Positions 8,284 through 16,239 of a DNA stretch of 46,133 nucleotides are shown piece by piece (within the stretch, counting starts at the first letter, position 1; each line of letters starts with the position of its first letter). The position numbers and the translations under genes were made by a program. This DNA comes from Tabrizicola_A sp044377735 (GTDB taxonomy: Bacteria > Pseudomonadota > Alphaproteobacteria > Rhodobacterales > Rhodobacteraceae), in NCBI GenBank assembly GCA_044377735.1, contig JBILYK010000017.1:1-46133 (forward strand), in the 5' to 3' direction. The notes beneath the pieces were generated by a model, which was not told the origin of the DNA, ran no database searches, and saw only the letters and a program-made list of their open reading frames with translations.

Positions 8284-9036
8284 TTAGCAGCCTTCTTTGC
8301 CGGCATCACCCCAGGTGACGGCAGCCGCGCCGAAGTATTCTTCCTTGACGATCATCGCGTCCAAGGTGCCATCGCACTTCATCGATTTGATCGCCGCGTC
8401 GAACTTGCCGCGCAGATCGTCGTCGCTGTCACGCAGGCCAAGGCCGACACCGCCGCCGAGGGCGACTTCTTCAGCCAAAAGCACCAGTGCGCCGCCCGAT
8501 TCAGCCGCCATCGGAACCAGATAATCCTTGTCGGCAAACACGGCCACAGCCTCGCCGTTCTTCACCGCAGCCACGGTTTCTTCCGGGGTTGCGAATTCCA
8601 ACAGGGTCATGCCCTGCTCGGCGACATAGCCCGCCTGAATGGTGCCGGTCTGTGCGGACACCGGGCCGGATTTCAGATCGACATCGGCGGTTGCGGCGAG
8701 GTAGGCCGATTTGGTGGGCGGCAGGTAGCCCTGGCTGAAGTCGAGGACTTCTTCGCGCTCGTCGGTGATCGACATGCCCGCGATGATGACGTCATAGTTG
8801 CCCGACTGCAGGTTCGGAATGATGCTGTCCCAAGCGTTGACGACCCACTCGCAGGTCAGGCCAGCGCGCTTGCACAGCTCATCGCCCAGCTCACGCTCGA
8901 AACCAGCAACTTCACCGGCATCGTTGATGAAGTTGTAGGGAGGGTAGGCACCCTCGGTGCCCAGACGTACGACGTCTTGGGCCATCGCGGTACCGGCAAG
9001 GCCGGCAAGGGCAGTGGCAAGAAGCAGTTTTTTCAT
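8284..9036 (-). CDS. Periplasmic amine/amino acid-binding protein (SBP 1)
   Basis: A 250-residue family 3 solute-binding protein. Signal peptide MKKLLLATALAGLAGTAMA, predicted cut before QDVVRLG. The ligand-binding opening GTEGAYPPYNFINDAGEVAGFE and the central SITDEREEVLDFSQGY are typical of lysine/arginine/ornithine-type proteins. The ATG at 9036 is preceded by GGGAG; an upstream 20-codon extension lacks support. It is paralogous to the next protein (SBP 2), so the transporter has two alternative receptors or one has another task. Confidence 0.92.
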   Translation of the reverse strand: MKKLLLATALAGLAGTAMAQDVVRLGTEGAYPPYNFINDAGEVAGFERELGDELCKRAGLTCEWVVNAWDSIIPNLQSGNYDVIIAGMSITDEREEVLDFSQGYLPPTKSAYLAATADVDLKSGPVSAQTGTIQAGYVAEQGMTLLEFATPEETVAAVKNGEAVAVFADKDYLVPMAAESGGALVLLAEEVALGGGVGLGLRDSDDDLRGKFDAAIKSMKCDGTLDAMIVKEEYFGAAAVTWGDAGKEGC

Positions 9037-9086
9037 GTGGATCATCTCCCGTTTGGTTTGGTTGTTTTGTGAAGTCCGATCGGCAA

Positions 9087-9776
9087 CTAAAGCCACCGCG
9101 CGGCAAATTCGTCAATGGTACCATCTTGCAGCATCGCGTTTAACGCCGCGTTGAGCTGGGTCAAAAGGGCGCTATTGCCTTTGCAGACGGCCATGGCGAT
9201 GCCCATGTCTGGCACATCTTCCTCGTAAAGCGGCAAGATGTCGGGCAGATCGGCAACCTCATCGCCAAAGGGCCCAAAGATCAGGTCAACCTTGCCCGCC
9301 AGCAGCGCATCAATCACGGCCTGCGGAGAGCCATAAGGTGTGGTGTCCCAACCTTTGGCTCGCGCATGGCCTTCTTGAATGGTTCCCGATTGCACTGCCA
9401 CACGGGCGCGGGCGGGGTCCGACGCGCCCTCACGGCCGTATAGCACGTCTATGTCACTGGATTCGTTATAGGCGATCGTAAAGTCCACCAACTTCATCCG
9501 GTCGGGCGTAACGGCCACACCGCCAAGGATGACGTCAAATTCGCCCGCCATCACACCGGGCAACAACCGGTCAAACCGCACATTTTCCCAAACGCAGGTC
9601 AGATGGGCGCGGGCGCAGACCTCATCTGCCACGTCACGCTCAAACCCGCTGATCTCGCCAGAGGTGTCAACATAGCTATAGGGCGGAAACGGCGCCTCGG
9701 TGGCAAAGCGAATGGGTTCGTTTGACGCCAAAGTCAGCGCCAACCCCACCGCCGCAATGGTTCCTGTGCAGGTCAA
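9087..9776 (-). CDS. Periplasmic amine/amino acid-binding protein (SBP 2), non-ATG start
   Basis: A roughly 229-residue family 3 solute-binding protein aligning with SBP 1: TEAPFPPYSYVDTSGEISGFE against TEGAYPPYNFINDAGEVAGFE. The N-terminus is hydrophobic (TIAAVGLALTLAS) but lacks the usual positive charges. There is no suitable ATG. The first candidate is TTG at 9776, directly after the TGA of the ATPase gene and in the same reading frame; GTG at 9749 would leave very little signal sequence. Start assignment is therefore uncertain, and limited UGA readthrough producing an ATPase-SBP fusion is conceivable but unsupported. Confidence 0.8.
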   Translation of the reverse strand: MTCTGTIAAVGLALTLASNEPIRFATEAPFPPYSYVDTSGEISGFERDVADEVCARAHLTCVWENVRFDRLLPGVMAGEFDVILGGVAVTPDRMKLVDFTIAYNESSDIDVLYGREGASDPARARVAVQSGTIQEGHARAKGWDTTPYGSPQAVIDALLAGKVDLIFGPFGDEVADLPDILPLYEEDVPDMGIAMAVCKGNSALLTQLNAALNAMLQDGTIDEFAARWL

Positions 9777-10556
9777 TCAAGCCCCCGTCGCCGACAAAAA
9801 TCCGCGCAACCGGTCGGTCTGCGGATTGCGGAACAGCTGGTCTGGCGGGCCCTCTTCCTCGATCCGGCCCTGATGCAGGAAGATCACGTGATCCGACACA
9901 TCGGCGGCCAGCTTCATGTCATGGGTCACCAGAATCATGGTGCGCCCTTCATCGGCCAAGGCCTTGATCACCCTGACCACCTCTTGCTCCAACTCGGGGT
10001 CAAGCGCGCTTGTGGGTTCATCAAACAGCAAGGCCCGAGGCTCCATGCACAAGGCGCGCGCGATCGCGGCGCGCTGCTGCTGGCCGCCCGACAACATCGC
10101 AGGCCAAGCGTCAGCCTTGTCTGCGATGCCGACCTTGGCCAAATAGCCCCGCGCGGCCTCTTCCACCTCTTTGGGATCACGCCTCAGCACGGTCAGCGGC
10201 GCCTCCATCACATTTTGCAAGATGGTCATGTGCGACCACAGATTGAACTGCTGAAACACCATCGACAGATTGGTGCGCATCCGCGTCACCTGCGCGCTGT
10301 CGGCCGGGTGGCGGTTGTGACCTTCACCCCGCCAACGCACCGTTTCGCCCTCAAACTTGATCTCACCCTGCTGGCTTTCCTCCAAAAGGTTGCAGCAGCG
10401 CAAGAGCGTGGACTTGCCCGACCCGGAGGAGCCGATCAACGACACGACCGCCCCGCGCGGCGCGACCAGATCGACACCCTTCAGCACCTCAAGCTGGCCA
10501 TAGCTTTTGTGCAGGTCACGAATCTCGATGACGGGCGTGGCAGGAGCGTCGGTCAT
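9777..10556 (-). CDS. Polar amino acid ABC transporter ATPase (HisP-like)
   Basis: A 259-residue cytoplasmic ATPase. Walker A is GSSGSGKST, the ABC signature is LSGGQQQR, and Walker B with catalytic glutamate is ALLFDEP followed by the D-loop SALDPE. The switch histidine is in LVTHDM. It powers the permease pair downstream and is the first gene of the putative operon. Start at ATG 10556 (MTDAPATP); 23 upstream codons in frame are not needed for the fold. The 111-bp leader up to the PhnD-like gene should hold the operon promoter, but I see no convincing -35/-10 pair. Confidence 0.92.
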   Translation of the reverse strand: MTDAPATPVIEIRDLHKSYGQLEVLKGVDLVAPRGAVVSLIGSSGSGKSTLLRCCNLLEESQQGEIKFEGETVRWRGEGHNRHPADSAQVTRMRTNLSMVFQQFNLWSHMTILQNVMEAPLTVLRRDPKEVEEAARGYLAKVGIADKADAWPAMLSGGQQQRAAIARALCMEPRALLFDEPTSALDPELEQEVVRVIKALADEGRTMILVTHDMKLAADVSDHVIFLHQGRIEEEGPPDQLFRNPQTDRLRGFLSATGA

Positions 10557-10667
10557 GGGGGGCTTTCTTGCAGGCGGCAGGGTCAGGTGGTGGTCAAATA
10601 GGGCGCAGAACGGTGGGCATTGCAACGGGCTTTGTGACCTTTTCGCGCCCAGAGTTTTGCAATTTGC

Positions 10668-11435
10668 CTAGCCTGATCGTACGATTTGCTCGGGTGAGGG
10701 TGGGATTGGCACGGCGAGATAGCGCTCTGGCGCGATTCGCACGATGCCGCGCAAGGACAGCACATCGCGGTCTTCGGGCGAAAGCCGGTCCAGGGCCGCA
10801 ACCAGGGCTTGAAAAATCACCTCGGTATCCGCCCCCTTGGCGGCAATATAGGGCAAGCCGGGCGTTGGCGCGGTGCGCGCCACCTCGCGCAGATCGGCCG
10901 CCATAGGCTCCCAGCGCTGGATCATCCGCCATGCAAGCGCGTCAATCGACGCAAGATCGGCCCGGTCCTCGGCGACGGCCAGCGCCGACAGCCGATGCGC
11001 GCCGGTTTCAAGGCTGGGCTGAAACTGAAACCCCATCGCCGCAGCGTGGTTTTGCGGCGCCGCCCAGCCTGACTGGCTGAGACCTTCGTTATAGGCAAAG
11101 CGCGCGGTGCAAAACTCGGGCAGGGTGCGCAGATCATTCGCCCGCGCCACAAAGACCGACGCGTAATAGCCCGCAGGGCAGCCTTCGATCCCATAGTCAG
11201 GGGTGGCGACCAAGGCGACCTGATCCTGCAGCTTTGCCCGATAAGGAAAGCCACAGGTCTGTGACAGGACGAGCGACGGATCACGCCACGCTGCCCAATA
11301 GGCCGCGTCCCCCCGCGTCAGCGCGTCCGGCGCGCCAAGCCCGCGCGCACGCAAACCCGCCGCGACCAGCGCCCAAAACCGATCATTCGCGCCGGCCGTC
11401 TCGGCGCGGTCATACATGCCCAGCGATGCAATCAC
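10668..11435 (-). CDS. PhnD-like phosphate/phosphonate-binding domain protein without signal peptide
   Basis: A 255-residue protein of the PhnD-like type II periplasmic binding fold: SQTCGFPYR, the domain crossover DLRTLPEFCTARFAYNEGLSQSG, and DLASIDALAWRM. Such proteins are normally exported receptors, but here the N-terminus MIASLGMYDRAETAGANDRFW is polar and has no signal sequence, so it is probably cytoplasmic. It begins at GTG 11435, overlapping the TGA of the TerB-like gene by 3 bases (an ATG at 11417 is an alternative). Function unknown; it could be a sensor or an enzyme-like relative. Confidence 0.75.
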   Translation of the reverse strand: MIASLGMYDRAETAGANDRFWALVAAGLRARGLGAPDALTRGDAAYWAAWRDPSLVLSQTCGFPYRAKLQDQVALVATPDYGIEGCPAGYYASVFVARANDLRTLPEFCTARFAYNEGLSQSGWAAPQNHAAAMGFQFQPSLETGAHRLSALAVAEDRADLASIDALAWRMIQRWEPMAADLREVARTAPTPGLPYIAAKGADTEVIFQALVAALDRLSPEDRDVLSLRGIVRIAPERYLAVPIPPSPEQIVRSG

Positions 11436-11866
11436 GAAATCGACGCCCGCTGCCGCGCCTCGGCCGATTGCACCGAGGTCAGGCCCAAAAGTCCGGTCAT
11501 CACGCGCAATTCATGGTCCTCATGGGCATCGCGCTGCCCATCTGACAGCGCGACCTCCCACAGGGCAACCGCCAGCGCCATCCGGTCGTCAAGCGGCACT
11601 GCGTCTTTCAACACGCGGGTAAAGCGGATGTTGTCGGGCGCCTCGGCCTCGACCTTCTCGGCCTCGGCGCGCAAGGCGGCGGCTTCGAAGCTGCCAAAGC
11701 CATGCCGGGCCATCAAGACCCGGTCGATCCGCTCTACCTCTTCAAAGGCATAAAGCCCATCGGTGCGTGCCACGCGCACCAAGAGGGCGGCCAAGGCCAG
11801 ATCGGCATCGGTGCGGGCAAGCGGGGCGGGGTCGGGGCCAAAAAGGCGCTGCAAGAGGCTGATCAT
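11432..11866 (-). CDS. TerB-family (tellurite resistance B-like) protein
   Basis: A 144-residue all-helical TerB-like protein: LALAALLVRVARTDGLYAFEEVERI, then DRMALAVALWEVALSDGQRDAHED, with acidic residues that bind metal in structures of the family. The role of stand-alone TerB proteins is unclear; they are linked to stress or envelope processes. ATG at 11866 is preferred over an upstream TTG at 11875. Translationally coupled to the PhnD-like gene. A long inverted repeat lies upstream. Confidence 0.78.
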   Translation of the reverse strand: MISLLQRLFGPDPAPLARTDADLALAALLVRVARTDGLYAFEEVERIDRVLMARHGFGSFEAAALRAEAEKVEAEAPDNIRFTRVLKDAVPLDDRMALAVALWEVALSDGQRDAHEDHELRVMTGLLGLTSVQSAEARQRASIS

Positions 11867-11923
11867 GCGGCGCAAGATAAGGCTCTGGAGGGCCCGTGAA
11901 AAGCCCTGATCTGGGCCAAAGAA

Positions 11924-12080
11924 GGGGGGGCCGTCTGCCCCCCCCTCGCCGCAAGCGGCTCACCCCCCCGAGAGTATTTCAAAAGGCGCAAATGCAAAAC
12001 CACTCCTGCCTAAGGTCTTGCGCCTTGCCAAATACTCTCGGGGGGTGAGGGCGCAGCCCGAGGGGGGCAGACGGCCCCCC
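11924..12080. repeat. Large imperfect inverted repeat built from two GAGTATTT elements
   Basis: Left arm about 11924-11992 and right arm about 12017-12080 are near-complementary: GGGGCCGTCTGCCCCCC and CGAGAGTATTT pair with their complements, as do GCGCAA and TTGCGC near the loop. The spacer is about 25 bp. It lies between rlmJ (stop 12123) and the TerB-like gene (start 11866). The fold could act as a strong terminator of rlmJ. The same paired layout recurs at 27770-27971. Confidence 0.7.
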
Positions 12081-12122
12081 TGCTGGGGTAGGGCTTTGCG
12101 CCGTTTCGGAGGGCAGGGTGCG

Positions 12123-12896
12123 TCAGGTCGGAAAGCAGGCGCTCAGGCGTTTGGTCTCGGTCTCGATCCCGTAGGGTGGGTTCACGATGAACATGCCGGT
12201 GCCAATCATCTTGTGGCCCTCGCGCACCGGGGGAAAGCGCAGCTCATGGCGAAGCGCGTCGGGAAACTGCGCGGCAAGGGTGGCCAGCATCGGCCCATGC
12301 GCGCCGCTTTGCAGGATCGGATACCACAGCGCCAGAATGCCCACGTTCCATTTGCGCGCGATCTGGCCCATGACCTTGGGGATGGTCAGATAATCGTCCT
12401 TCACCTCATAGGAGGGATCGATCAGCAACAGCCCCCGGCGCGGGGTGGGCGGGGTCAGCGCCAAAGCCATCTCAAACCCGTCGCGTTTCTGGATATTTGC
12501 CCCGAAATCGCCGAGATGGGCCTTGAGGGCGGCGTTTTCCTGCGGGTGGAGTTCGGCCAGATGGATCGTGTCGGTTTCGCGCAAGCCCAAGGCCGCGATC
12601 ATGGGCGAGCCGGGATAGGCGCGCGGCCCGAACATGGCGCGGCATTCGGTCAGCCGTTGGATGTAAGGGTGATCTGCGGGAAACCAGCCTTCGGCCAGAT
12701 CAATGCCTGCCTGCGCCTCGCCGGTTTTCAGTGCCTCGTCCGATCCCAGATCATAAAGCCCCCGCCCGGCGTGGGTTTCGATATAGCTGAGCGGTTTGTC
12801 CTTTTGGGTCAGGTAATCCAGCATCCACGCCAAAAGCGCGTGCTTTTGCACATCGGCCAGATTTCCGGCGTGGTAGATGTGTTGATAGGAAAGCAT
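12123..12896 (-). CDS. rlmJ: 23S rRNA (adenine-N6)-methyltransferase RlmJ
   Basis: A 257-residue RlmJ/ComJ-family methyltransferase that in E. coli methylates A2030 of 23S rRNA using S-adenosylmethionine. The N-terminal hallmark MLSYQHIYHAGNLADVQKH is intact; ETHAGRGLYDL forms the cofactor loop and LLLIDPSYE (D160-Y163) is the catalytic motif, DPSY in place of the commoner DPPY. Start ATG 12896, set by the conserved N-terminus. It lies 15 bp after the efp terminator, so it needs its own promoter or readthrough. Confidence 0.93.
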   Translation of the reverse strand: MLSYQHIYHAGNLADVQKHALLAWMLDYLTQKDKPLSYIETHAGRGLYDLGSDEALKTGEAQAGIDLAEGWFPADHPYIQRLTECRAMFGPRAYPGSPMIAALGLRETDTIHLAELHPQENAALKAHLGDFGANIQKRDGFEMALALTPPTPRRGLLLIDPSYEVKDDYLTIPKVMGQIARKWNVGILALWYPILQSGAHGPMLATLAAQFPDALRHELRFPPVREGHKMIGTGMFIVNPPYGIETETKRLSACFPT

Positions 12897-12910
12897 ACCT
12901 TGCCCCGATG

Positions 12911-12937
12911 AAAAAAGGCGGGCCAAGCCGGCCCGCC
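12911..12937 (-). terminator. Rho-independent terminator of efp
   Basis: On the minus strand GGCGGGCC-GGCTT-GGCCCGCC forms a perfect 8-bp GC stem followed by six T. It begins 22 bp past the efp stop codon. Confidence 0.85.
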
Positions 12938-12959
12938 CCAAAACCTGTGCCCGAAAGGA

Positions 12960-13529
12960 TCAGTCCTTTTCGCGGCCCTGATAGGAATAATCATCGGTGT
13001 TGATGACAATCCGGGTACCCGCGCCGATATGGGGCGGCACCAGCACGCGCAAGCCATTGGTGCAGACGGCGGGCTTATAGCTGGATGAGGCGGTCTGGCC
13101 CTTGGTGACGGGTTCCGTCTCGGCAATTTCCACCACGATCCTTTGCGGAAACTCGATCGAGATTGCCACGCCCTCATGGGTGCGCAGATAGCATTTCATG
13201 CCGTCCTGCAAGAGCACCTTGTCGTCGCCCACCACATCGGGATGCACGGCCACCTGCTCATAGGTTTCGGGGTTCATGAAATGGAACCCTTCGCCGTCCT
13301 CATAAAGGAAATCATATTCGCGTTCGTCCACGGTCGCCTTTTCCACCATCTCGGTGGTGCGCCAGCGTTCGGCCACTTTCACCCCGTCCGAGATGCGGCG
13401 CATATCGACCGACGTGGTCGGCGTGCCTTTGCCGGGGTGGAAGTTTTCTGACTTCAAGACGGCATAAAGCCGGCCGTCGAGTTCAACGATGTTGCCCTTA
13501 CGCAGGGACGAGGCAATGACTTTGACCAT
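12960..13529 (-). CDS. efp: Translation elongation factor EF-P
   Basis: A 189-residue EF-P, full length, with KOW-like domain I and two OB domains. It rescues ribosomes stalled at polyproline. The modification site is K34 in ENFHPGKGTPTT, a lysine as required for beta-lysylation. The divergent neighbour epmA encodes the ligase that modifies this residue, with 99 bp between the two starts, so both may share a regulatory region. EpmB (lysine 2,3-aminomutase) is not in the window. A clear terminator follows. Confidence 0.97.
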   Translation of the reverse strand: MVKVIASSLRKGNIVELDGRLYAVLKSENFHPGKGTPTTSVDMRRISDGVKVAERWRTTEMVEKATVDEREYDFLYEDGEGFHFMNPETYEQVAVHPDVVGDDKVLLQDGMKCYLRTHEGVAISIEFPQRIVVEIAETEPVTKGQTASSSYKPAVCTNGLRVLVPPHIGAGTRIVINTDDYSYQGREKD

Positions 13530-13628
13530 GGTTTCTTGTTTCCGTATCCGGGCTGTGCCAAAGCGGCCCGGTGGGATCCGGGCTGCGGTATGGCGCTGCC
13601 CTTAGCGCAGTTTGGAAGGTTTCGCCAG

Positions 13629-14663
13629 ATGAAAGCCGATATCTCCGTGCCATGGTGGCACCCCAGCCGCCACGCCGACCGCCGCCCGGCGCTTTTGGCC
13701 CGCAATCGGCTGCAGGCGGGCATCCGTATGTGGTTTGCGCAGCGTGAGTTTCTGGAGGTGGACCCGTCGGCCTTGCAGATCAGCCCCGGCAATGAGGCGC
13801 ATCTGCACGCATTCACCTGCACCGCCATCGGCAATGACGGGCAAGGCCAGCCGCGCTATCTGCACACCAGCCCCGAGTTTGCGATGAAAAAGCTTTTGGC
13901 GGCGGGGGAGCGGCGGATCTTCAGTTTTGCCCATGTCTGGCGCAACCGCGAGCGTGGCGCGCGCCACAGCCCGGAGTTTACCATGCTGGAATGGTACCGG
14001 GTGGGTGAGCCCTATGAGGTGCTGATGGCCGACACCATGGCCTTTTTGCGGCTGGCCGCAGGCGGGGCAACCTTGCGCCACCGCGATATGGTCTGCGATC
14101 CCGCGCAAGAGCCGCAGCGCCTTTCGGTGGCCGAGGCGTTTCGCCTTTATGCCGGGATCGACCTTCTCGCCACGCTGGACGGCGCCATGTCTGACCGCAA
14201 CGCGCTTGCCGCCCAGGCGCAGGCAGCGGGGTTGCGGGTGGCGGGGGATGATGTCTGGTCCGACATCTTTTCCCGCGTGCTGTCGGACAAGGTTGAGCCG
14301 CATCTGGGGCAGGGGCGGATCACCATTCTGGACCGCTATCCGGCGGCCGAGGCCGCCTTGGCCCGCGCCTGCGCCGATGATCCGCGTGAGGCGGAGCGGT
14401 TTGAGGTTTATGCCTGCGGGGTGGAGCTGGCGAATGGCTTTGGCGAATTGACCAACCCCGCCGAACAGCGCCGCCGGTTCGAGGCCGAGATGAATGAAAA
14501 AGAGCGTGTCTATGGCGAGCGCTATCCTTTGGACGAAGATTTTCTTGCAGCACTGGCGCTGATGCCCGAGGCATCAGGCATTGCGCTGGGCTTTGATCGG
14601 TTGGTGATGCTGGCCACGGGCGCGCCGAACATCGATGACGTGATCTGGGCACCGGTGGGGTGA
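13629..14663 (+). CDS. epmA: EF-P--(R)-beta-lysine ligase EpmA (GenX/PoxA)
   Basis: A 344-residue class II lysyl-tRNA synthetase paralogue lacking the anticodon-binding domain. Class II motifs are visible: RYLHTSPEFAMKKLLAAGERRIFSFAHVWRNRERGARHSPEFTMLEWYR (motif 2 region, cited as a range for residues about 84-132) and GIALGFDRLVML (motif 3). It activates (R)-beta-lysine and attaches it to K34 of EF-P. Start ATG 13629 is preceded by GGAAGG at good spacing, excluding a 31-codon upstream extension. Confidence 0.95.
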   Translation: MKADISVPWWHPSRHADRRPALLARNRLQAGIRMWFAQREFLEVDPSALQISPGNEAHLHAFTCTAIGNDGQGQPRYLHTSPEFAMKKLLAAGERRIFSFAHVWRNRERGARHSPEFTMLEWYRVGEPYEVLMADTMAFLRLAAGGATLRHRDMVCDPAQEPQRLSVAEAFRLYAGIDLLATLDGAMSDRNALAAQAQAAGLRVAGDDVWSDIFSRVLSDKVEPHLGQGRITILDRYPAAEAALARACADDPREAERFEVYACGVELANGFGELTNPAEQRRRFEAEMNEKERVYGERYPLDEDFLAALALMPEASGIALGFDRLVMLATGAPNIDDVIWAPVG

Positions 14664-14675
14664 GGCGCGGCCCCG

Positions 14676-14738
14676 GTAGGGTGCGCATTCATTGCGCACC
14701 TCGCCCATTCGTCGGTGCGCCATAAATGCGCACCCTAC
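14676..14738. repeat. Inverted repeat between convergent genes, overlapping a stop codon
   Basis: GTAGGGTGCGCATT (14676-14689) and AATGCGCACCCTAC (14725-14738) are exact 14-bp inverted repeats, with an inner GCGCACC/GGTGCGC pair (14694-14700 and 14714-14720). The right arm contains the stop codon of the DUF1330 gene. It probably terminates both convergent genes. The sequence resembles a dispersed GTAGGGTGCGCATT repeat seen in many bacteria. Confidence 0.75.
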
Positions 14739-15022
14739 GGATAGCCCTCAACAATGCACAAATCCGCCAGACTGACCCCATCGCGCTTGGCCTTGGCGGC
14801 CTGATATTCGGGTGAGTGGTAACAGTCCTGAGCGGCCTTGAGATCGGGAAACTCGATCACCACGGTGCGGGGGCGGATGGTCCCTTCGACCACGTCTTGG
14901 CTGCCGCCCCGCACCAAAAACCGTGCGCCGTATTTGGCGAAGGCCTCGGCATTGGCTTGGCGGTAAGCCTCATAGGCTGTGGGGTCAGATATGGTAACGT
15001 GGCCGATCCAGTAGGCGGGCAT
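14735..15022 (-). CDS. DUF1330 domain protein
   Basis: A 95-residue dimeric alpha/beta-barrel (ferredoxin-like) protein: MPAYWIGHVTISDPTAYEAY, then FLVRGGSQDVVEG and VVIEFPDLKAAQDCYHSPEY, the conserved DUF1330 pattern. No reaction is established for the family. ATG 15022 follows AAGGACAC. Its TAG stop is inside a dispersed inverted repeat, suggesting the repeat inserted or evolved at the gene end. The 184 bp upstream, to the DeoR stop, hold no gene I recognise. Confidence 0.85.
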   Translation of the reverse strand: MPAYWIGHVTISDPTAYEAYRQANAEAFAKYGARFLVRGGSQDVVEGTIRPRTVVIEFPDLKAAQDCYHSPEYQAAKAKRDGVSLADLCIVEGYP

Positions 15023-15206
15023 GGGGGGTGTCCTTGTAAACTGGTGCCAAGGATACGCAGCCATCCTGAAAGCGCAACAGAGGGCCGCGCCCTGCCGGGT
15101 TTGAGCCGCAGCCCGACAAAGCGGTGGAGGTGACGCGGCTGTTGGATGACCGCTCGACCTGCTTGCCTGGGCTATAGGGCAGGGGCCCTTCGTGAAGCCC
15201 CGTGGT

Positions 15207-15992
15207 TCAACTTGCCAACCCTTCGGCACTGTGTGAGCCGGTGCAAAGCTGCAGCGTCACACCGGCCGAGGCCATCGCGGCGGCCACCTCGGGCGGGGGG
15301 GGCGCGTCGGTGACGACCAGATCCAGAAACTCGAACCCCGCCACCCGGATAAACCCGCGCCGCCCGAATTTGCTGGCATCGGTCACCATGATCCGCCGCT
15401 CACCGCAGTCCAGAACCATGCGGGCAAACTCGGCCTCTTGCAGGTCAAAGTCCATCACCCCGCTGGCATCCACCGCACCGGCCGAAATGATTGCATGCTG
15501 CACGGCAAAGCTGCGGATGAACTCCAGCGCCGAGGCCCCCAGCGCCGCGCCGCTGTCACCGCGCAACTCGCCCCCCGCCATGAACACCCGGTTGCCGTTC
15601 ACTGTGGCCAGCGTGCGGGCAATGTCGGACGAATTCGTCACCACCGTCAGCCGCCGATGGGTCAACAACTCGCGCGCCAGAAAGCTGGTGGTGGTGCCAG
15701 TGTCCAGCATCAGGCTGTCGCCATCGGCAATCTGATTGGCAAGGCGGCGCGCAATCGCGCGCTTGGCGCCTGCATTTTCCCGCATCCGGCGGTCAAACGG
15801 GGCCTCACCGGTCTGGCCTGCCAGCCCCACCGCGCCATGCACCCGGACCACGGCGCCCGCCTCGGCCATGGCACGCACATCGCGGCGCACCGTTTCGGCC
15901 GACACCGCCAAAGCCTGCGCCAAGGCCGCCAGCGACAAGGCCCCCTGCTCGTGCAAGAGCCGCAGAATCGCCCCATGGCGTTTGTTCAGCAT
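15207..15992 (-). CDS. DeoR/GlpR-family transcriptional regulator
   Basis: A 261-residue repressor: N-terminal winged helix (LAALAQALAVSAETVRRDVRAMAEAGAVVRVHGA) followed by a DeoR sugar-phosphate sensor domain with LMLDTGTTTSFLAREL and VTDASKFGRRGF. It is divergent from the quaternary-amine operon and may control it, though DeoR proteins usually sense phosphorylated sugars; a kinase in that operon could supply a phosphorylated ligand. Start at ATG 15992 (MLNKRHGAIL) fits the family; ATG 16055 would add 21 residues. Confidence 0.87.
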   Translation of the reverse strand: MLNKRHGAILRLLHEQGALSLAALAQALAVSAETVRRDVRAMAEAGAVVRVHGAVGLAGQTGEAPFDRRMRENAGAKRAIARRLANQIADGDSLMLDTGTTTSFLARELLTHRRLTVVTNSSDIARTLATVNGNRVFMAGGELRGDSGAALGASALEFIRSFAVQHAIISAGAVDASGVMDFDLQEAEFARMVLDCGERRIMVTDASKFGRRGFIRVAGFEFLDLVVTDAPPPPEVAAAMASAGVTLQLCTGSHSAEGLAS

Positions 15993-16101
15993 TTTGGCCG
16001 AGACCCCCGCTCGTCTTGTGGATTTACCGGCATAGCTTGACCGAATTTTGCCCATCTTTCAATGATACGGTCACTGAATCCACAGTTATCCTGATTTTTG
16101 A

Positions 16102-16131
16102 TTGACACATGCCCCTTTGGTAACGCGTAAT
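16102..16131 (+). promoter_or_regulatory. Possible promoter of the quaternary-amine operon
   Basis: TTGACA (16102-16107) is a consensus -35 box. The best -10 is CGTAAT (16126-16131) at 18-bp spacing, a weak match. It lies 108 bp before the binding-protein start and faces the operon. Confidence 0.35.
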
Positions 16132-16239
16132 TTCCGCAGAACACAAAGGCGCAGGCGCGCCAATTGACCGCGTCCCAAGCGCCCGAACCATCCAACCGGC
16201 CTGCCGCATCTTCGGCGGGCCCTTATCAGGGAGTGCTCC

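Noticed and set aside
10676..10685. ATCGTACGAT palindrome as an operator of the polyamine operon
   Set aside because: It overlaps the 3' end of the PhnD-like coding sequence, is only 10 bp and has no second copy.
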